DNA of 64,000 nucleotides from Epiperipatus broadwayi (taxonomy: Eukaryota; Onychophora; Udeonychophora; Euonychophora; Peripatidae). The notes under the pieces were generated by a model. The model was not told where the DNA came from. It worked only from the letters and a program-made list of their open reading frames with translations, and searched no databases. The stretch spans positions 4,566,269-4,630,268 of the forward strand of contig JAQFVV010012423.1 in the NCBI GenBank assembly GCA_028023455.1. The letters run 5' to 3'. Below are positions 12,460 through 24,809 of the stretch, piece by piece. Position 1 is the stretch's first letter, and every line of letters begins with the position of its first letter. Position numbers and translations under genes: made by a program.

Positions 12460-13099
12460 AATAATTGTAATACTTAAATATTTTAAACAGGCTTTAACCA
12501 GTATTCAGTGTGCTTTAAAACCCATAATAATCAAGTATATTTTGCCGTTAGAGGGAACTGTTCAAACCATGACACAAGATAGCAACTTTTGTAAAGAGCT
12601 GCCATCTTATCTTTAACCTAAATGTCCACTTATATAGGTGAATCTAAAGCATCTTGATTTGTAAGCATGAAGTAATTGCTTTCTCCATTGTTTAAGTTCA
12701 CTATTTCCATTACAAATTAACCTATATGAAATCTTGTGATTTACAGTGAGCCAACATTATTATCTTAATATTGGAAATTCTATAAACCACTGAAGAGCAG
12801 TAATTAATTTATTGAGTGCACAGAAAGAATATGTAAATACTTTAAGCAGGCTTTAACCTGTATTCAATGCACTTTAATATATAAGTGGACATTTAGGATA
12901 AAGATAAGACAGCCTCTCTTATCTTTATAAAAGTCACTGTCTTGTGTTGTGGTTTGGAAGGTTTCCTCTATTGGCAAAATATGCTTAATTATTATGGGTT
13001 TTAAAGCGCACTGAATACAGGACAAAACCTGTTTAAAATATTTACACATTCTTTCTGTGCACTCAATAAATTAATTACTGCTCTTCAATAATTGTAATA
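12460..13099. mobile_element. Inverted-repeat element with 13-bp flanking direct repeats
   Basis: The direct repeat AATAATTGTAATA occurs at 12460-12472 and 13087-13099 and brackets the element at 12473-13086. Inside, 12473-12640 is the approximate reverse complement of 12883-13050 (GACATTTAGG, CTTATCTTTA, GACACAAGAT, CCCATAATAATC). A second pair, 12791-12877 and 13005-13090, shares GAGCAGTAATTAATTTATTG. The arms therefore overlap in a nested fold-back. It has no coding capacity. The element interrupts an RTE endonuclease, so it is younger than that LINE. A duplication of 13 bp is longer than usual for DNA transposons. Confidence 0.7.
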
Positions 13100-13641
13100 G
13101 TATATACAAGCATTTTAAAACACTGATTGAAGAAGCTGTTAATATCGAACAATCAAAATGAGTTAATCAAGACTAAGTGCTTTTGAGGTGTCATCCCTCA
13201 TAATCATAGCCAAAGTAGTAATAGTTGTTGTGATATTATTAAATCCATACAGGAGAGCACAAAAAACAATAACATTTCAATATTCCTCAAACATGAGAAG
13301 CAGACCAGTCATAAGTTTGAACCCTCCAACCCCAAAATTGTGTGCACTGAAATTAATGACTGCAAAAGAAAGATAAAAGAGATGTATTTCATCATCAATG
13401 ACAATAATACAATTAATAAACATGACACATGCTTCAATATCTTCAGAAAATGGACAAGCTGATTAATTTACATATACATTTGTGTATATTACCCTTTAAT
13501 AATATCACAACAACTATTACTATTTTGTTTATGATTATGAGGGATAACACCTCGAAAGTGCTTAACCTGGATTAACTCATTTTGATTGTTTACTATTAAC
13601 TGCTTCCTTAACCAGCATTTTAAAGCACTTGTATATACTAC
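13097..13641. mobile_element. Fold-back element with arms of about 147 bp
   Basis: 13097-13243 and 13496-13641 are inverted copies at roughly 80-85% identity by eye. Shared blocks include CAATCAAAATGAGTTAATC, CCCTCATAATCATA and AGTAATAGTTGTTGTGATA. The 252-bp loop has no recognised content. GTATATAC, itself palindromic, occurs at both ends and could be an 8-bp target duplication. The right edge abuts the RTE endonuclease N-terminal piece at the position of its VSDRVV motif, so the element inserted into that LINE. Confidence 0.7.
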
Positions 13642-13654
13642 CACTCTGTCTGAA

Positions 13655-13860
13655 ACATCAATCTCCACAAGATTGTTCTTTTATGTTTTATTTATAATAA
13701 ATTCTACTCTTCTTGTCCTTCCAAGATTTATGCCTTTGCAGTATAGAACATGTCCACCTTCTAAATCAATTATTTATTCTAATTACAAAATCCAATAATG
13801 TCCCCATTTAATATTAAACAATTCTTCTTCCAATTCTTACAATCTTTCTTTACATGAAAG
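13655..13860 (-). pseudogene. RTE endonuclease N-terminal part, decayed
   Basis: The minus strand reads ELEEELFNIKWGHYWIL, then DLEGGHVLYCKG, VEFIINKT and NNLVEIDVSDRVV. The same order in RTE families is ELEEELxxIKWDIIGL, a GH-LYY segment, GVGFIINKK and VSDRV. Stops and a frameshift break it. The reading ends at about 13650, exactly where the fold-back element begins, and resumes at 12400. This supports one LINE split by insertions. Confidence 0.75.
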
Positions 13861-13918
13861 TGATCTGCAGTTGTAAGTACTTAAGTAAATGTTCATCATC
13901 ATAGGGCACACTAGGAAT

Positions 13919-14055
13919 GCAATCATGAAATTTTTAGCACCCTGTATTTTTGCCCACCAAATGTTATCTTGACTAGTTAAATAGCAGCTGGGCCTGCAAT
14001 CAGAAGATTCTTAGCACTATCTTTCTTTAACCACCAAATGCTTCCTTGACTGGTG
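13919..14055. repeat. Two diverged tandem units of about 77 bp
   Basis: 13919-13976 and 13996-14053 align with shared GCAATCA, TTAGCAC, CCACCAAATG and CTTGACT. The period is 77 bp. Only two units are seen. It lies just upstream (minus strand) of the RTE N-terminus and could be the tandem-repeated 5' part of that LINE or an unrelated remnant. Confidence 0.5.
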
Positions 14056-14059
14056 ACTT

Positions 14060-17000
14060 TACCACTTCTTAAGAATAAGAGCCATGATTTAATTTGTCTG
14101 TTTGTATTGTAAATATTTATTAGAAAAAAATAGTTCATTCTGCCTTCAAGAAAAATAGACAGATATTTCAATTGAGGTATTAGACAACTGGGAAGAAAAA
14201 ATATGATGTTTCTTGATTTTAAAACTTAGAGCTAAAAACTCAATATTGGAGAGAAGCTTGTCCATGTTTATATATAATATAATCACACAGTAATAACAAC
14301 TGCAATAACAAGAACGTGGAATGGTTATTAGTGATTTGCTCTACTTGGTTCCTTTAAGGTAACAAGGAAGAATCAAAGGGATTTCTTTTAATTAATGTCC
14401 ATGAGAAACACAATTTGACATGCAGTATTAGTTAAAGCACATGTACAAAAAACAGAAACAATATTTTCTCTGAGATTTATTAAATATATTTTACTTGATT
14501 TTTTTTCCCAATATGTTAAGCATTTAGAAGAGCATTCCCTTTCCTTTCACAATTAAAACATAATATTTAACCATAACTTATCAATAGACTTCTAATCACA
14601 GTGTTATCTAAAATCCTCAGATTTTTTTTTTTTAGATAATGAAATTCATTGATGATGTACAGAAGTACAAATATCCATTCTGAAGCCTTTTTTTTTTTAT
14701 TTTAGTTGTGCTGTTTATTCCAATGATCAATAATTACTCAAATAATTTTGAAATTATAAACTTTAGTGATTGGAATTGATTAGGGTTGAACTTTAAGTTT
14801 CCATGCTATTTCATCATTTTTAGGATATTTTTTTTTATTAATATACAAATTTTTTAGTGCTTTGACTTTTATTTGTTGTCTAATAATAGTAAATGCAATC
14901 TATAACATTGATTTTATCTCCATATTTTAAGACTTTCAGCATTTCTTTTAAATTCAATTTATGGCATTCTATATTTAAAAAAAACAGTAAAACAATTATG
15001 TGATTTTTTTCCTGACAAAATTATATCTTAAATAGACTAAAAATATTATGACTTTTTTTGTTTATTTTTCACTTATAAAAATTTAATAAATCAATTTCAA
15101 TTTTATTAAGTTATTGTTTTAAAAATATTATTTTAATCTTAAATGCTTCATAGTTTCATAACAAAAATAGTAATAAACAAAACATACAAAGAAATTGATG
15201 TTTTGTTCTGAAGCTGTAAATCTAAAATATAAATCGTTAATAAAATATTAATGAGTCATTTTATTTTTAGAGCTATTTCATAAGAATTAACTCAATCATT
15301 TTTTTTCTTTATCCACTGTAGCACTTTCATAATTTAGATTAATGAATAATTACTGGATGGCAGAAATGCAAACCCCATCCTTAGAACCATTTATGGCTTT
15401 TGGGTGATTAACAATTAAGCTATTTTTTAATAGGAGAAAACATCATAAAATACCCAAGACTTTTTAATCATAATTATAAATCCAACTCATTTTTACTCAA
15501 CACTCAAGTTAAAATGCATATACTTTTTTTTAAAACAATTACCGATAAGAGTCAGATGAGCGGATTTTATATACGATATATTTACAAGAAAACAAAAAAA
15601 TCAATGCTTATTTTACAACTGAAAAACCCTTTTTTTATAATACTACAAAATATATAAGATGAAACTCTAAACCTAGGATGCTGGAATAAATTGTGTTATA
15701 ATAGCATGTGATGGAAAATTTGACGATCCAGTGTCAGGATTAACCCAACGTGTATTTGGAAAGAAAACTTAATATAATTGTATTTATTGTAAAAAAAAAA
15801 AAAAAATCTAGATCTTCATTTAAAATGCAATATATTTTTGTAAAACTTTTTGGTTAAATAACTTTACAAATACCAAGATAATGCAATTTTGTATAACTTT
15901 TTAATTTTCATTTTTTATTATTAATTTATAAATAATTTTTCTTTAACCCCCTTTTTTTTTCCTCCACTTTTGCTATGCTCTTCAATATACCCAAAAGTAA
16001 TCAAAATGTGTCCTGAGAATGATAGTATTCCAGCTAATAATTAAATTAATATTTTTAAACAGATCAATAACAAACTTATAACACAAATACATTACAAATT
16101 TGTAAAACATTTGAATTTAATACTTAATTCTAACATTATTTATCTTTTTTGTTGTTGTTGTATTTTAATTATGTGGGTAAATCTGATCATTGTTAAAGTT
16201 ATTGCATATCTATAAAAAATCACATTGATCAGATATAAAAAATCCATAAATGCTTATTGGAAAATAAAGTCGAGAAGTTTAAATTAAAAAAAGAACTTTG
16301 AATAAAACATTTAAATATAATATTTATGTGTTGTATAATTCATAAAAAATATTATATGAGAATTTTTTTTTTCTTTAATCATTTTTGACTGTTTTCTAAG
16401 TTTAAATACTAATGGTTAACAGACGTTTTGTAAATGAACAATCCATACAGGATATTTGTAAAGAGGAAAAGATAAAGAGAAGACATTATTCACAGACTTT
16501 CCAATTACTGGGAGGTGAAAATTTTGAGTATTGTGGCATTGGTGTTTTACTCTTTAGCTAAGGACAGTTATTTACCCATTTATGGCCTATACTGGATATT
16601 TAGTTTGGTTACATATATGTCAGTAACTTGAGAGAAAGTTATAAACCTCTTGAAAAGAATCTCATTTAGCTTAGATTTGAAATTCAAATTGTTAGGCTTG
16701 GTACTTGATATTCTATCTCTCCACCAATAGAATCTCATTTTTTATAATAATTTATATATTTAAAATATGTCACATGATATGTATGCAATAGTTTTAAAAG
16801 AAATAAACTGCTACAAATGCACCTTGACCCACTTAGTAAGGGTAATTGGTCCCCCAAAACTTGAATATTGTATGCAGAATATGCATTTAAAATGGTTGTC
16901 TAATTGGCCATTATTCCAGCTGAAAAATTGCACTATAAGAATCTTTAAAAAAATGTATACTACTGTTAGAAAAAAAAAGTATTTTAAATGCCCAAAAAAT

Positions 17001-17450
17001 ACAGCATATAGACTGAAAAAGTGGAATGAAACTAGGATCTAACATTTTTTTTGTATTCTTCCACACAATTGGTTTTCATTTTGCTGGGGGAAAATGCATA
17101 CTGAAGTTTCAGTTTTTTTTTAAATTCGACTACAGTCTTATACTATATTACTTATGTGAAATTATTAAAATAAAAAAACAATGTTTAATAACAAATTCTT
17201 TGATTGACCATAAAGATTTGATTATTTATCATTTATTGTTAATGTAACAAGAGTCAATGATACATTACAAAAAAATGAATAGCAGTCAACTTTAAAAAAA
17301 AATCCAGCATATAGAAACATGGGGGAAATCCAATGCATTCTGAGTTTCCATATTGTAATCAATAAGGCTATTGTTACAATGTGTATTGTAATGATCTAAA
17401 TACACAAATGCAATAGCTGCAGTGAAGTTTTTGGGCATGAAAGGTCATCA
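14060..17450. other. AT-rich stretch, nothing identified
   Basis: Long poly-T and poly-A runs and simple AT-rich DNA. The plus-strand open stretch at 16767-17042 (about 90 codons) has no motif and I treat it as chance. Confidence 0.5.
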
Positions 17451-17516
17451 TTTTATCAAGTGTGGTAGCCACTCTTTTACCATGACTTAGCAATTTGTCA
17501 AATAGTGCAATATATT

Positions 17517-17553
17517 GAAGCAATGGATCTGTAGGCCAGATCCATGCTTCATG
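17517..17553. repeat. GC-richer hairpin
   Basis: GAAGCAATGGATCTG and CAGATCCATGCTTC face each other across a 5-base loop, giving about 14 paired bases with one bulge. It sits in a slightly GC-richer patch (17460-17600) that may be an old transposon end. Confidence 0.65.
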
Positions 17554-17685
17554 TCTTTCTAGATTGCTAGACTAGGATCAAACCAGATCCAAACTTGTGA
17601 TGTTTATAAAACTTTCCGTCTGCCATTTTATATACATTTAATTTTTAGACCAGCTAATAAGTGATTAAAATATTGGAGGTACCCA

Positions 17686-17770
17686 GACACACACACATAC
17701 ACACACATATATATATATGTGTGTGTGTGCGTGTGTGTGTGCAAATACATATATGTATATATATATATAA
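17686..17770. repeat. (AC)n(TA)n(TG)n compound microsatellite
   Basis: AC repeats, then TA repeats, then TG repeats form a symmetric tract that can pair with itself, followed by another (TA)n run. Alternating purine-pyrimidine DNA of this kind can adopt cruciform or Z forms; that is an inference. Confidence 0.9.
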
Positions 17771-17779
17771 TTACAGACA

Positions 17780-20500
17780 GAAACTTTTATAAAAATCAAT
17801 AAATAAATTTTTAATATGCTATTTTTGTTAAGTCAAAGTATTTTATGCTGGAGATTTACTTTCATGATAAATCCTGCTAAGACTCCACAGTGTAAAACAA
17901 AAAAAAATCCATTAACATAATGATAATGGAATTTTCTAATTAAAGTAAAAGTAAAATGGAAAAGATATTTGAAACATAAATTCTTCAAATCTACATTAAA
18001 TTAAAAATAGATTTGAAACAATTAAATCATTGGGTTTCTTGGGATAGTGGATCTCAAGAATACAATACAAAATAGTTTAGATTGATAATTACAGTCGCCA
18101 GAATTTTAATATATCCACTTAGCCTTGGGCGAATGAAGAAGGAAATTTCCCAAAAGTAGTTTAAAAAAAGGGTATAAATAGCTCGTGAGAACAATAGAGA
18201 TCAACCAGTCATAGTTTTTGTTCAGTGAGTGTATGGCAAATCCACATTACTTAAATTTTAAATAAATATAAAGATATTTAGAACCATGGATGTGGAGTAG
18301 ATGGCTTTTAGCCTGCCCATCTCCTGCTGTTCCAAATATGATCACTAAAATACCATAAGCCAGAGAAACTATGTCAAACTGTTTAAACATTGGACTGCCA
18401 AACTGTGAGCTCTCAAATTAAATTTCTAGCTAGCTATGCCTGTATGAAAATTCATATTTCATCATGGGATCCAAATTTCCAAAAGACTCAGAATAAATTA
18501 GGTAATATTTTTAACTGCCTGACTTAATTCTTCAAACTCCAGTTGACCTTATAATAGAATTTTGCTACCTTTATATATCTTCTTCAATGAAATTGCCTTT
18601 AATTTAATGTAACTGCTTAACTAAATTCTCTAACCTTTGATTTGCTATAAATTTGAATTTAATGTCTCTCCTCTCATTCTGTTTTAAAATTATGCCTCTT
18701 AATGCTAAACTTTCTTTTAAAGCAGTTCGGAAAATTTATTATTATTATTATTTACTTAAGAATGTATTTGTTTAAGATTGATAAATGTCTTATTTAAAAT
18801 AATATCACTATATGCCAATTTGTTCCATCTCGACAAGTTTTATATAATTAAATATTTTGCTTCCTATTTCCTGACCAACATTTGTCAGTAAATAAATAAC
18901 TCTCTACCTCTAAATGATTAATATGTGGAGAAACCCTTTTTGTTGAGATGAAATAATTTTATATTATTATGTATTCTGAAATGTCTTATGCATATACAGT
19001 TAGTTTTGGGGGAGATGCTAGGTCAAGTATGAGATTTCATTTAATTACATTATTTCAGGTGATAAGAATGAAAGGGATGGGGTTTAAAAAGTTTATTATC
19101 ACTAAATAGTAAAAGAGGTTATAAATTGTTTAATTAAAAATATTGGTGGGATTTTGTTTTGAAAAGAGAGACATGTCACCCAAAAATGATATTTATAACA
19201 ATGTTAATGCTTATTTTATTCTTGTTAATCCAATCTTGGTCAATCCGCATAATATTTATATAATCTTTCTTAGCTCAGTACAATTTTATATTTAAATTCT
19301 AAAAATGTATTTTTCCAATACTTGTATTTTTCTTTGCCAGCATTTCACTTTATTACTTGTTTTCATTCTTTGTGATTGCTAAATCAGAATTAGACCACAT
19401 GAGAGTTTCACTGGCTATATTTTTTTTATCAGGATATGAAAGATAAAAATCAGGGCAAGATGAGGGTTGCTAATGGCACAGACCATTCATACTTTATTTT
19501 TTGGCATCACTAGAACAGAGCAGGGGAATTGAGTCTATGCTGGTTACATAATGTCAAATGCTGGATCTAATTAATTTTTTTGTTCTGAGCACATCATGGC
19601 AGATTGACTATGGTCTGATTATATTATTTATGTTTTACAATCAGTGAAATATTTAGTTGCGAATATCATGATCCGTTTACATTTAAATATGTCACTCTCT
19701 TCAAAACCAATTCGTAAAAATATGATCCCCTTACTTCTCTCTTAAAATAAATTTCACTCAGATTAAAGTTACATTTAAAATAGGGCTATTTAAAATATTT
19801 GTCTTGTATATCTCAGACTTGAGTGGGCATCTACCGTGAAACTTTAATCGTTTCATTTGTTAAATTGGCATATGAACTATACCACAGTCCTACTCGAGGC
19901 ATAATTAATGACAGGATCGAAATTTATGTTAAAAAATTAATGAAATAAAACAGAGAGACATTAGAAGTTATATGAATGTTTTTATTAAATATATATATGT
20001 GAATTTAAACTACCTGTGGTTCATCTCCATTCATTTTATTCTAAAATTAGCATTTCTATTTTAAATATTATGCTGCTATCTGATGACTCAAGGTTACATA
20101 ATACCATTCCTATATTTAAGTTAATAAATAGATCTAATTAGAATCAAGATTAGAGTTAGATGTTAGAATTAGTTGAGGCTCATACTCCACTGTTGATGCT
20201 ATTGGACCAAAGTGTAGAAAAGATTAATTACTTGCCTCGAAAATGTTGTTAATTAGTTGGCAGATTTAGAGAGTGGATAAACAGGGAAAAATCCATAAGT
20301 ATTATTTATCTTTGATCTCACATATGGTCGGATTTGAGATACTTTTACCCAGACTGTGAATTGTGTTGAGTTAACATATAATTTAGGCTGGTACAATACT
20401 TTTATGGCAGAGTTACAGACTATTTAAGCAAAAATTAAAGGCATTCACTTTATTATTATTATTATTAATTGCATAAAATCATCCTCACATTTTCCCCAAA
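17780..20500. other. AT-rich stretch, nothing identified
   Basis: No coding signal. Patches at 18280-18430 and 19440-19640 are more balanced in composition and may be very old repeats, but I could not match them to anything else in the window. Confidence 0.45.
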
Positions 20501-20514
20501 AATGTAATTCAAAT

Positions 20515-21070
20515 ATGACTGATAGCAGTTTCAATTTAATTGAAATTAGTGTTTGTAAAGATTTTAATCCAAAATTGTCTGAAATTTTAGCTAATATTTA
20601 TGCTGTACACAATTTAAAATTTAATATTGACACTACATATGAGCAAAAATTATTTTTAATTTTATGCCAAATGAAATTTATATTTTTTTCTTGGTACTGC
20701 TTTTTTCTATATACATGCGATAATGTCTCCATTGCTTTGGATATCTGAAAAGAATTATGAGAAAATTTAAAATCAAGGAAACAAAGTAAGTGTTAAATAA
20801 TTTACATTTAGTAATTTTTGATATTACTTGTACAAATCTGAAATTATTTATCTTCTTTGCACCTTTTTTTTAATGAAAATATTTTAGATTAGTGATGATA
20901 TCAGTTTCAATTTGACAAAAAAAATTAATTCAAAATTAATTAACAATATTTTAGCTAAGATATATATTTTTAATTTTATGCTGAACAAATTTATTATTTT
21001 TACAGTAATGTGTTGATTTATATTTGTGTAGTGAATGAATCTTTGATTTTTTTTTTTTTTTGCTTCTGTG
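20515..21070. repeat. Diverged direct duplication
   Basis: 20519-20680 and 20890-21010 share CAGTTTCAATTT, CAAAATT and ATTTTAGCTAA, then TTTTATGC, in the same order and orientation, about 370 bp apart. In one plus-strand frame both read SFNL then IL(A)xIY, so they could be two decayed copies of a coding unit. No family is recognised. Confidence 0.35.
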
Positions 21071-21079
21071 TTCATTAAC

Positions 21080-21900
21080 AATGAAAATCTTTACCTTGGA
21101 TATGTTATTAATGAAGTACTAATTATCTCATAAAAAACACTGGATGAAAATTAAATAAAATACTGTACATTCATTAATCATATTTTAAGCTTATAATCAA
21201 AATATTGAATGCAGCACTATAATATTGTGTTTTATGAATAAAATACGTTCATACAATTTTAGCATGAAAGTCACTATTTTGCTTTTGGATGAGATGACTT
21301 TAATAACTATTCTATGACATCATCAGTGTTACAAAATGGCCACCAACATTTTTTTTAAATTTATTTTTAAGATCATTATAGTCAATTATTGATTTTAAAT
21401 CAAAATAGAAAGTACATATTGAAGATGATCCCTATTGTGAATCCTCACATAAAATCCAAGTGCTAAGTAGTACAAAGGTGTACTAATAATTTATATTATA
21501 CTTTATTATGAAATCAGAATAATTGTCTTTTTCAAGTTTATTGTTCTTTTTAATTTTAAAGAGAATGTGAAGAAAAATAAGAAATACCTTTAATCATTTT
21601 ACAAATAAATTAGTAACAGATTATGTATTTAATTACAATTTATCAATACATGATCTCTCTTAACTTAAATTATGTTAAAATCACACATTTAAAAATGCAC
21701 TTTGATTAAAATTCATTGAGCTCTTTTACCACAAATGTAAATTTAATTCAGCTGTTTTTGTTTGGAAATATAAATTAAAGCATATGTTATAATAAGTATA
21801 TGTGGACAACTTGGGTTTTTCCAATGCTTTTCAAATAGTATGATTATTAATAAATAATGATTAAAAACATATTCTGGGTATTTATCTTTGGTAAAAATGC
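21080..21900. other. AT-rich stretch, nothing identified
   Basis: I see no repeats, coding signal or conserved blocks here. Confidence 0.5.
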
Positions 21901-21910
21901 AATATCGTTT

Positions 21911-22006
21911 TATCTCCCTCCTTTCTCTCCCTTTTTTTTGGTTATTTCTTTTCCTCTTGCTCTCTCTCTCTTCTTATCCTCTTTCTTTCTGTAGTTTTTT
22001 TTTTTA
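21911..22006 (+). repeat. Polypyrimidine tract
   Basis: Nearly 100 bases of C and T on the plus strand (CTCCCTCCTTTCTCTCCC at the start, then CTCTCTCTCT), ending in a T run. Mirror-like polypyrimidine DNA can form triplexes. A polypyrimidine tract before AG could also mimic an intron 3' end, but no exon follows. Confidence 0.7.
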
Positions 22007-22009
22007 CAG

Positions 22010-23900
22010 TTTATCTTATTTTCTATAATTCACATCCTTCAATAAGTGTGTCTTCAATATATATAAATAGTAGTTTTTCTTTTTTATGCTTAGATATCAC
22101 AATAATTTGTTAAATAAATTATCATTTTATTATTAATTATTAACGTTGTTATTAATAATTAATGATTTTTTTTGTTTTACTTTCTTTTCTAGTTTAAAAT
22201 AATTAAACAGAGATCTAATCAGTAATAGCTAGATGAATGTTATTTAGGCAAATAAGAAAAAATGATAACAATAGATAATTTCCAATTATATTTTAAAAGA
22301 TGGCACCTTCCTTCGATTTAGACTTAAAATAGTGAGAATGATAACCTAATATTTTAATAAGTACTATAATCCAAGATTATTTATTATTGTTCAATATAAT
22401 ATATACTTGATCTATATAACAAACATGTTTTATTCAGGAAAATAAAATATTATTATTACATATTAGTTTTCATTTTATTAGATAGATAATCTGCTTATAA
22501 TTTGAAATTCAGGTTTTAATCAAATTTTAGAATGTCATGTTTGTTTTTAAGTAAAAATTGTTGTTTTTTATTATTCCTAAAAACGTCAATAATAATAATA
22601 ATTTAACAAAAAAACATATTCTGGCAATTAATTCTGCTATTTAAATTTTGGTTTTTTTGTTTGTTTGTTTTTTCGTTTTTTAATTATTATTTTAAATTAT
22701 TATTAAACTATTTAAGTCATTTTAAAAAATAATTGTAAATAAAGAAATACATTTATATAATGCATTTCAATGTTAAGTAAAAGATTGACTAAGACATGTG
22801 AAGTCTAAGTTTTAAAAACAGTTAATTTTCTATCTTACTATAAAATACAGCTGTATATCTTTTCGTAATACAACAAAAGTCAAAAAATATTAACTATTTT
22901 TTTATAATGCATGAAGTTTTTTCTTGTTGTTGTTTGTTCTTATTTGTGGATAATAGCAAAAGCTAATGAGAAAGATAATATCATTATTTAATATCTTCAA
23001 TAAATTAAAAGTAGATCTTATAAATTATTTTAAAATATTATCAGACCTTGAACATTATTCAAACTAATTAAGACATCAGAAAACTACAGATACTCTTCTA
23101 AAAACTTCTACCAGATAAAAGCTTTTATTGTTCAAATATAATTATTAGTAAAACCATATGAAATAAGATGAATATGGTACCAGTCAAGAATCTGAATATA
23201 AACTTCTGTTTATAACCAATTACTTTAAAATGTGTAACTTTTGCAGAAATATGATTTTATTATTGTGAGGTTGTTTATCACTAAATGTAAATTGGAATGT
23301 TAGAGAAATAGTAAATGAAAAGATTACATGAGGTAAAATTGATTTATTTAGGCCCCCACAAAATGAATATGCTATATTTATGGTAAAAAAAATACATTCT
23401 GAATAATATTATGGATTAATGAACAAATTATTAACTTCCCTACAATATGATGATGAAAATTATAAAAAGATTCAGTTTTCATATACATTTTAAATTGTTG
23501 ATAAAAGTATACTATTATAAAGTCTTTTCCAAAAAAATAAAAACAGCATCAATAGAAAGAGACAGTAATCACTGTGCAACTGACCACAGCTGTAAAAATA
23601 TTGACAGTTAAAAATTATATTTGTATATAGAAAATAATTACAGTTGAAAATATATATTTTTTATAAATTTTAATAAACATAAAATATACTGCTAATATGG
23701 CAATAATTTTTAATAGCTTATTTTGTTTTTGCTAAGTTTCATTTTTTGTTATTCAACTGGTTGATTATAAAAAGATATATTTGATATAATTTTTTTTTTA
23801 AAATTATTTTAGATACTGTAATAAAACTATGACAATGTTAAAGGCTTAACATTATATATGTTGTTGGCTAAAATTTAATGTGAAATGTAATTTCTAGTTA
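22010..23900. other. AT-rich stretch, nothing identified
   Basis: Low-complexity AT-rich DNA with several (ATT)n and poly-A tracts. Nothing else is supported. Confidence 0.5.
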
Positions 23901-23924
23901 TGAGGTTTACATAATTTTATTCTT

Positions 23925-24808
23925 CACATGATCATCATTTCTTACACATACACAAGCTATTTATATAGATATTAAACTCTCCATACAGTAGCACTACTCA
24001 GTGCAAGCCAGAGTGATCAATGGATACAAGAAGGTTTGTGCATAAAATCTCTATCTAGTGCCTCCTCATCCATTATCCCCAGACTAGTTTCTAGCTTGTG
24101 GCTTTCATAAGTGAAAAGCTTTGGATCCGAGAGCACTGTACATAGATCTTGGGATCTAATACAAACCATCAGCGGATTCACATTTTACCTGATTAGCTAA
24201 CTCTAAAGCTTTGAGTTCAAAATTAAAACACTATGTTTTCAATTCAAGCTCATTAGCTTGGACAAACTAGTCTGGGGATAATGGATTAGGCACTAATAGG
24301 TATTTTACACACAATTTTTTTTGTATCAATTGATTACTCTGTCTTGCACTGGTGATGCTACTGTATGAAGAGTTTAGCCTCTGTGTAAGCAAAAGAAATG
24401 GTGATCATATGATGTTTAATGGTTTAAAATCAATATTGCCCAATAAAATTATGGTGAGTGACATTTTTAAAGAATCAAAAATACCAAAAAGTATGGATGC
24501 TGAACTAAGTACAGATCCATACAACTATGCAAGCTAATGAGCTTGAATTTAAAACATTATTGTGTTTTCATTTTGGACTCAAAACTTTATAGTTAGATAA
24601 TAAGGTAAAAAGTGGCTTCTGGAGGATTGTATTAGATCCTAAAATCTAGGTACTGTGCTCTCAGATCCAAGGCTCCTCACTGATGAAAGCCACAAATAGA
24701 AACTAGTCTGAGAATAGGGATTTTATGCACAAACCTTCTTGCATCCATTGATTATTTTGGCTTGCACTAGTGGCACTACTGAATGGAGAGTTTAGCATCT
24801 GTGTAATT
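23925..24808. repeat. Large imperfect inverted repeat (family A), full copy
   Basis: The left arm (about 23925-24245) and right arm (about 24541-24808) are inverted copies. Shared blocks are AAACTCTCCATACAGTAG, ATCAATGGAT, AAGGTTTGTGCATAAAAT, AGACTAGTTTCTA, TTGGATC, GAGAGCAC and GATCTAATACAA. An additional partial copy in right-arm orientation lies inside at 24247-24395. The family recurs at 50340-50920, 60008-60120 and 60541-60770. No open frame exists. The outer limit is uncertain because similarity runs past the GGAGAGTTT block (CTGTGTAAGC and GATCATATGATG in other copies). Confidence 0.65.
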
Positions 24809-24809
24809 T

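Noticed and set aside
12460-13641. CRISPR array or phage-like repeat
   Set aside because: The repeats are inverted, long and diverged, with no regular spacers; the context is animal transposons.
16767-17042. 91-codon plus-strand protein
   Set aside because: No motif, composition of random AT-rich DNA, no supporting signals.
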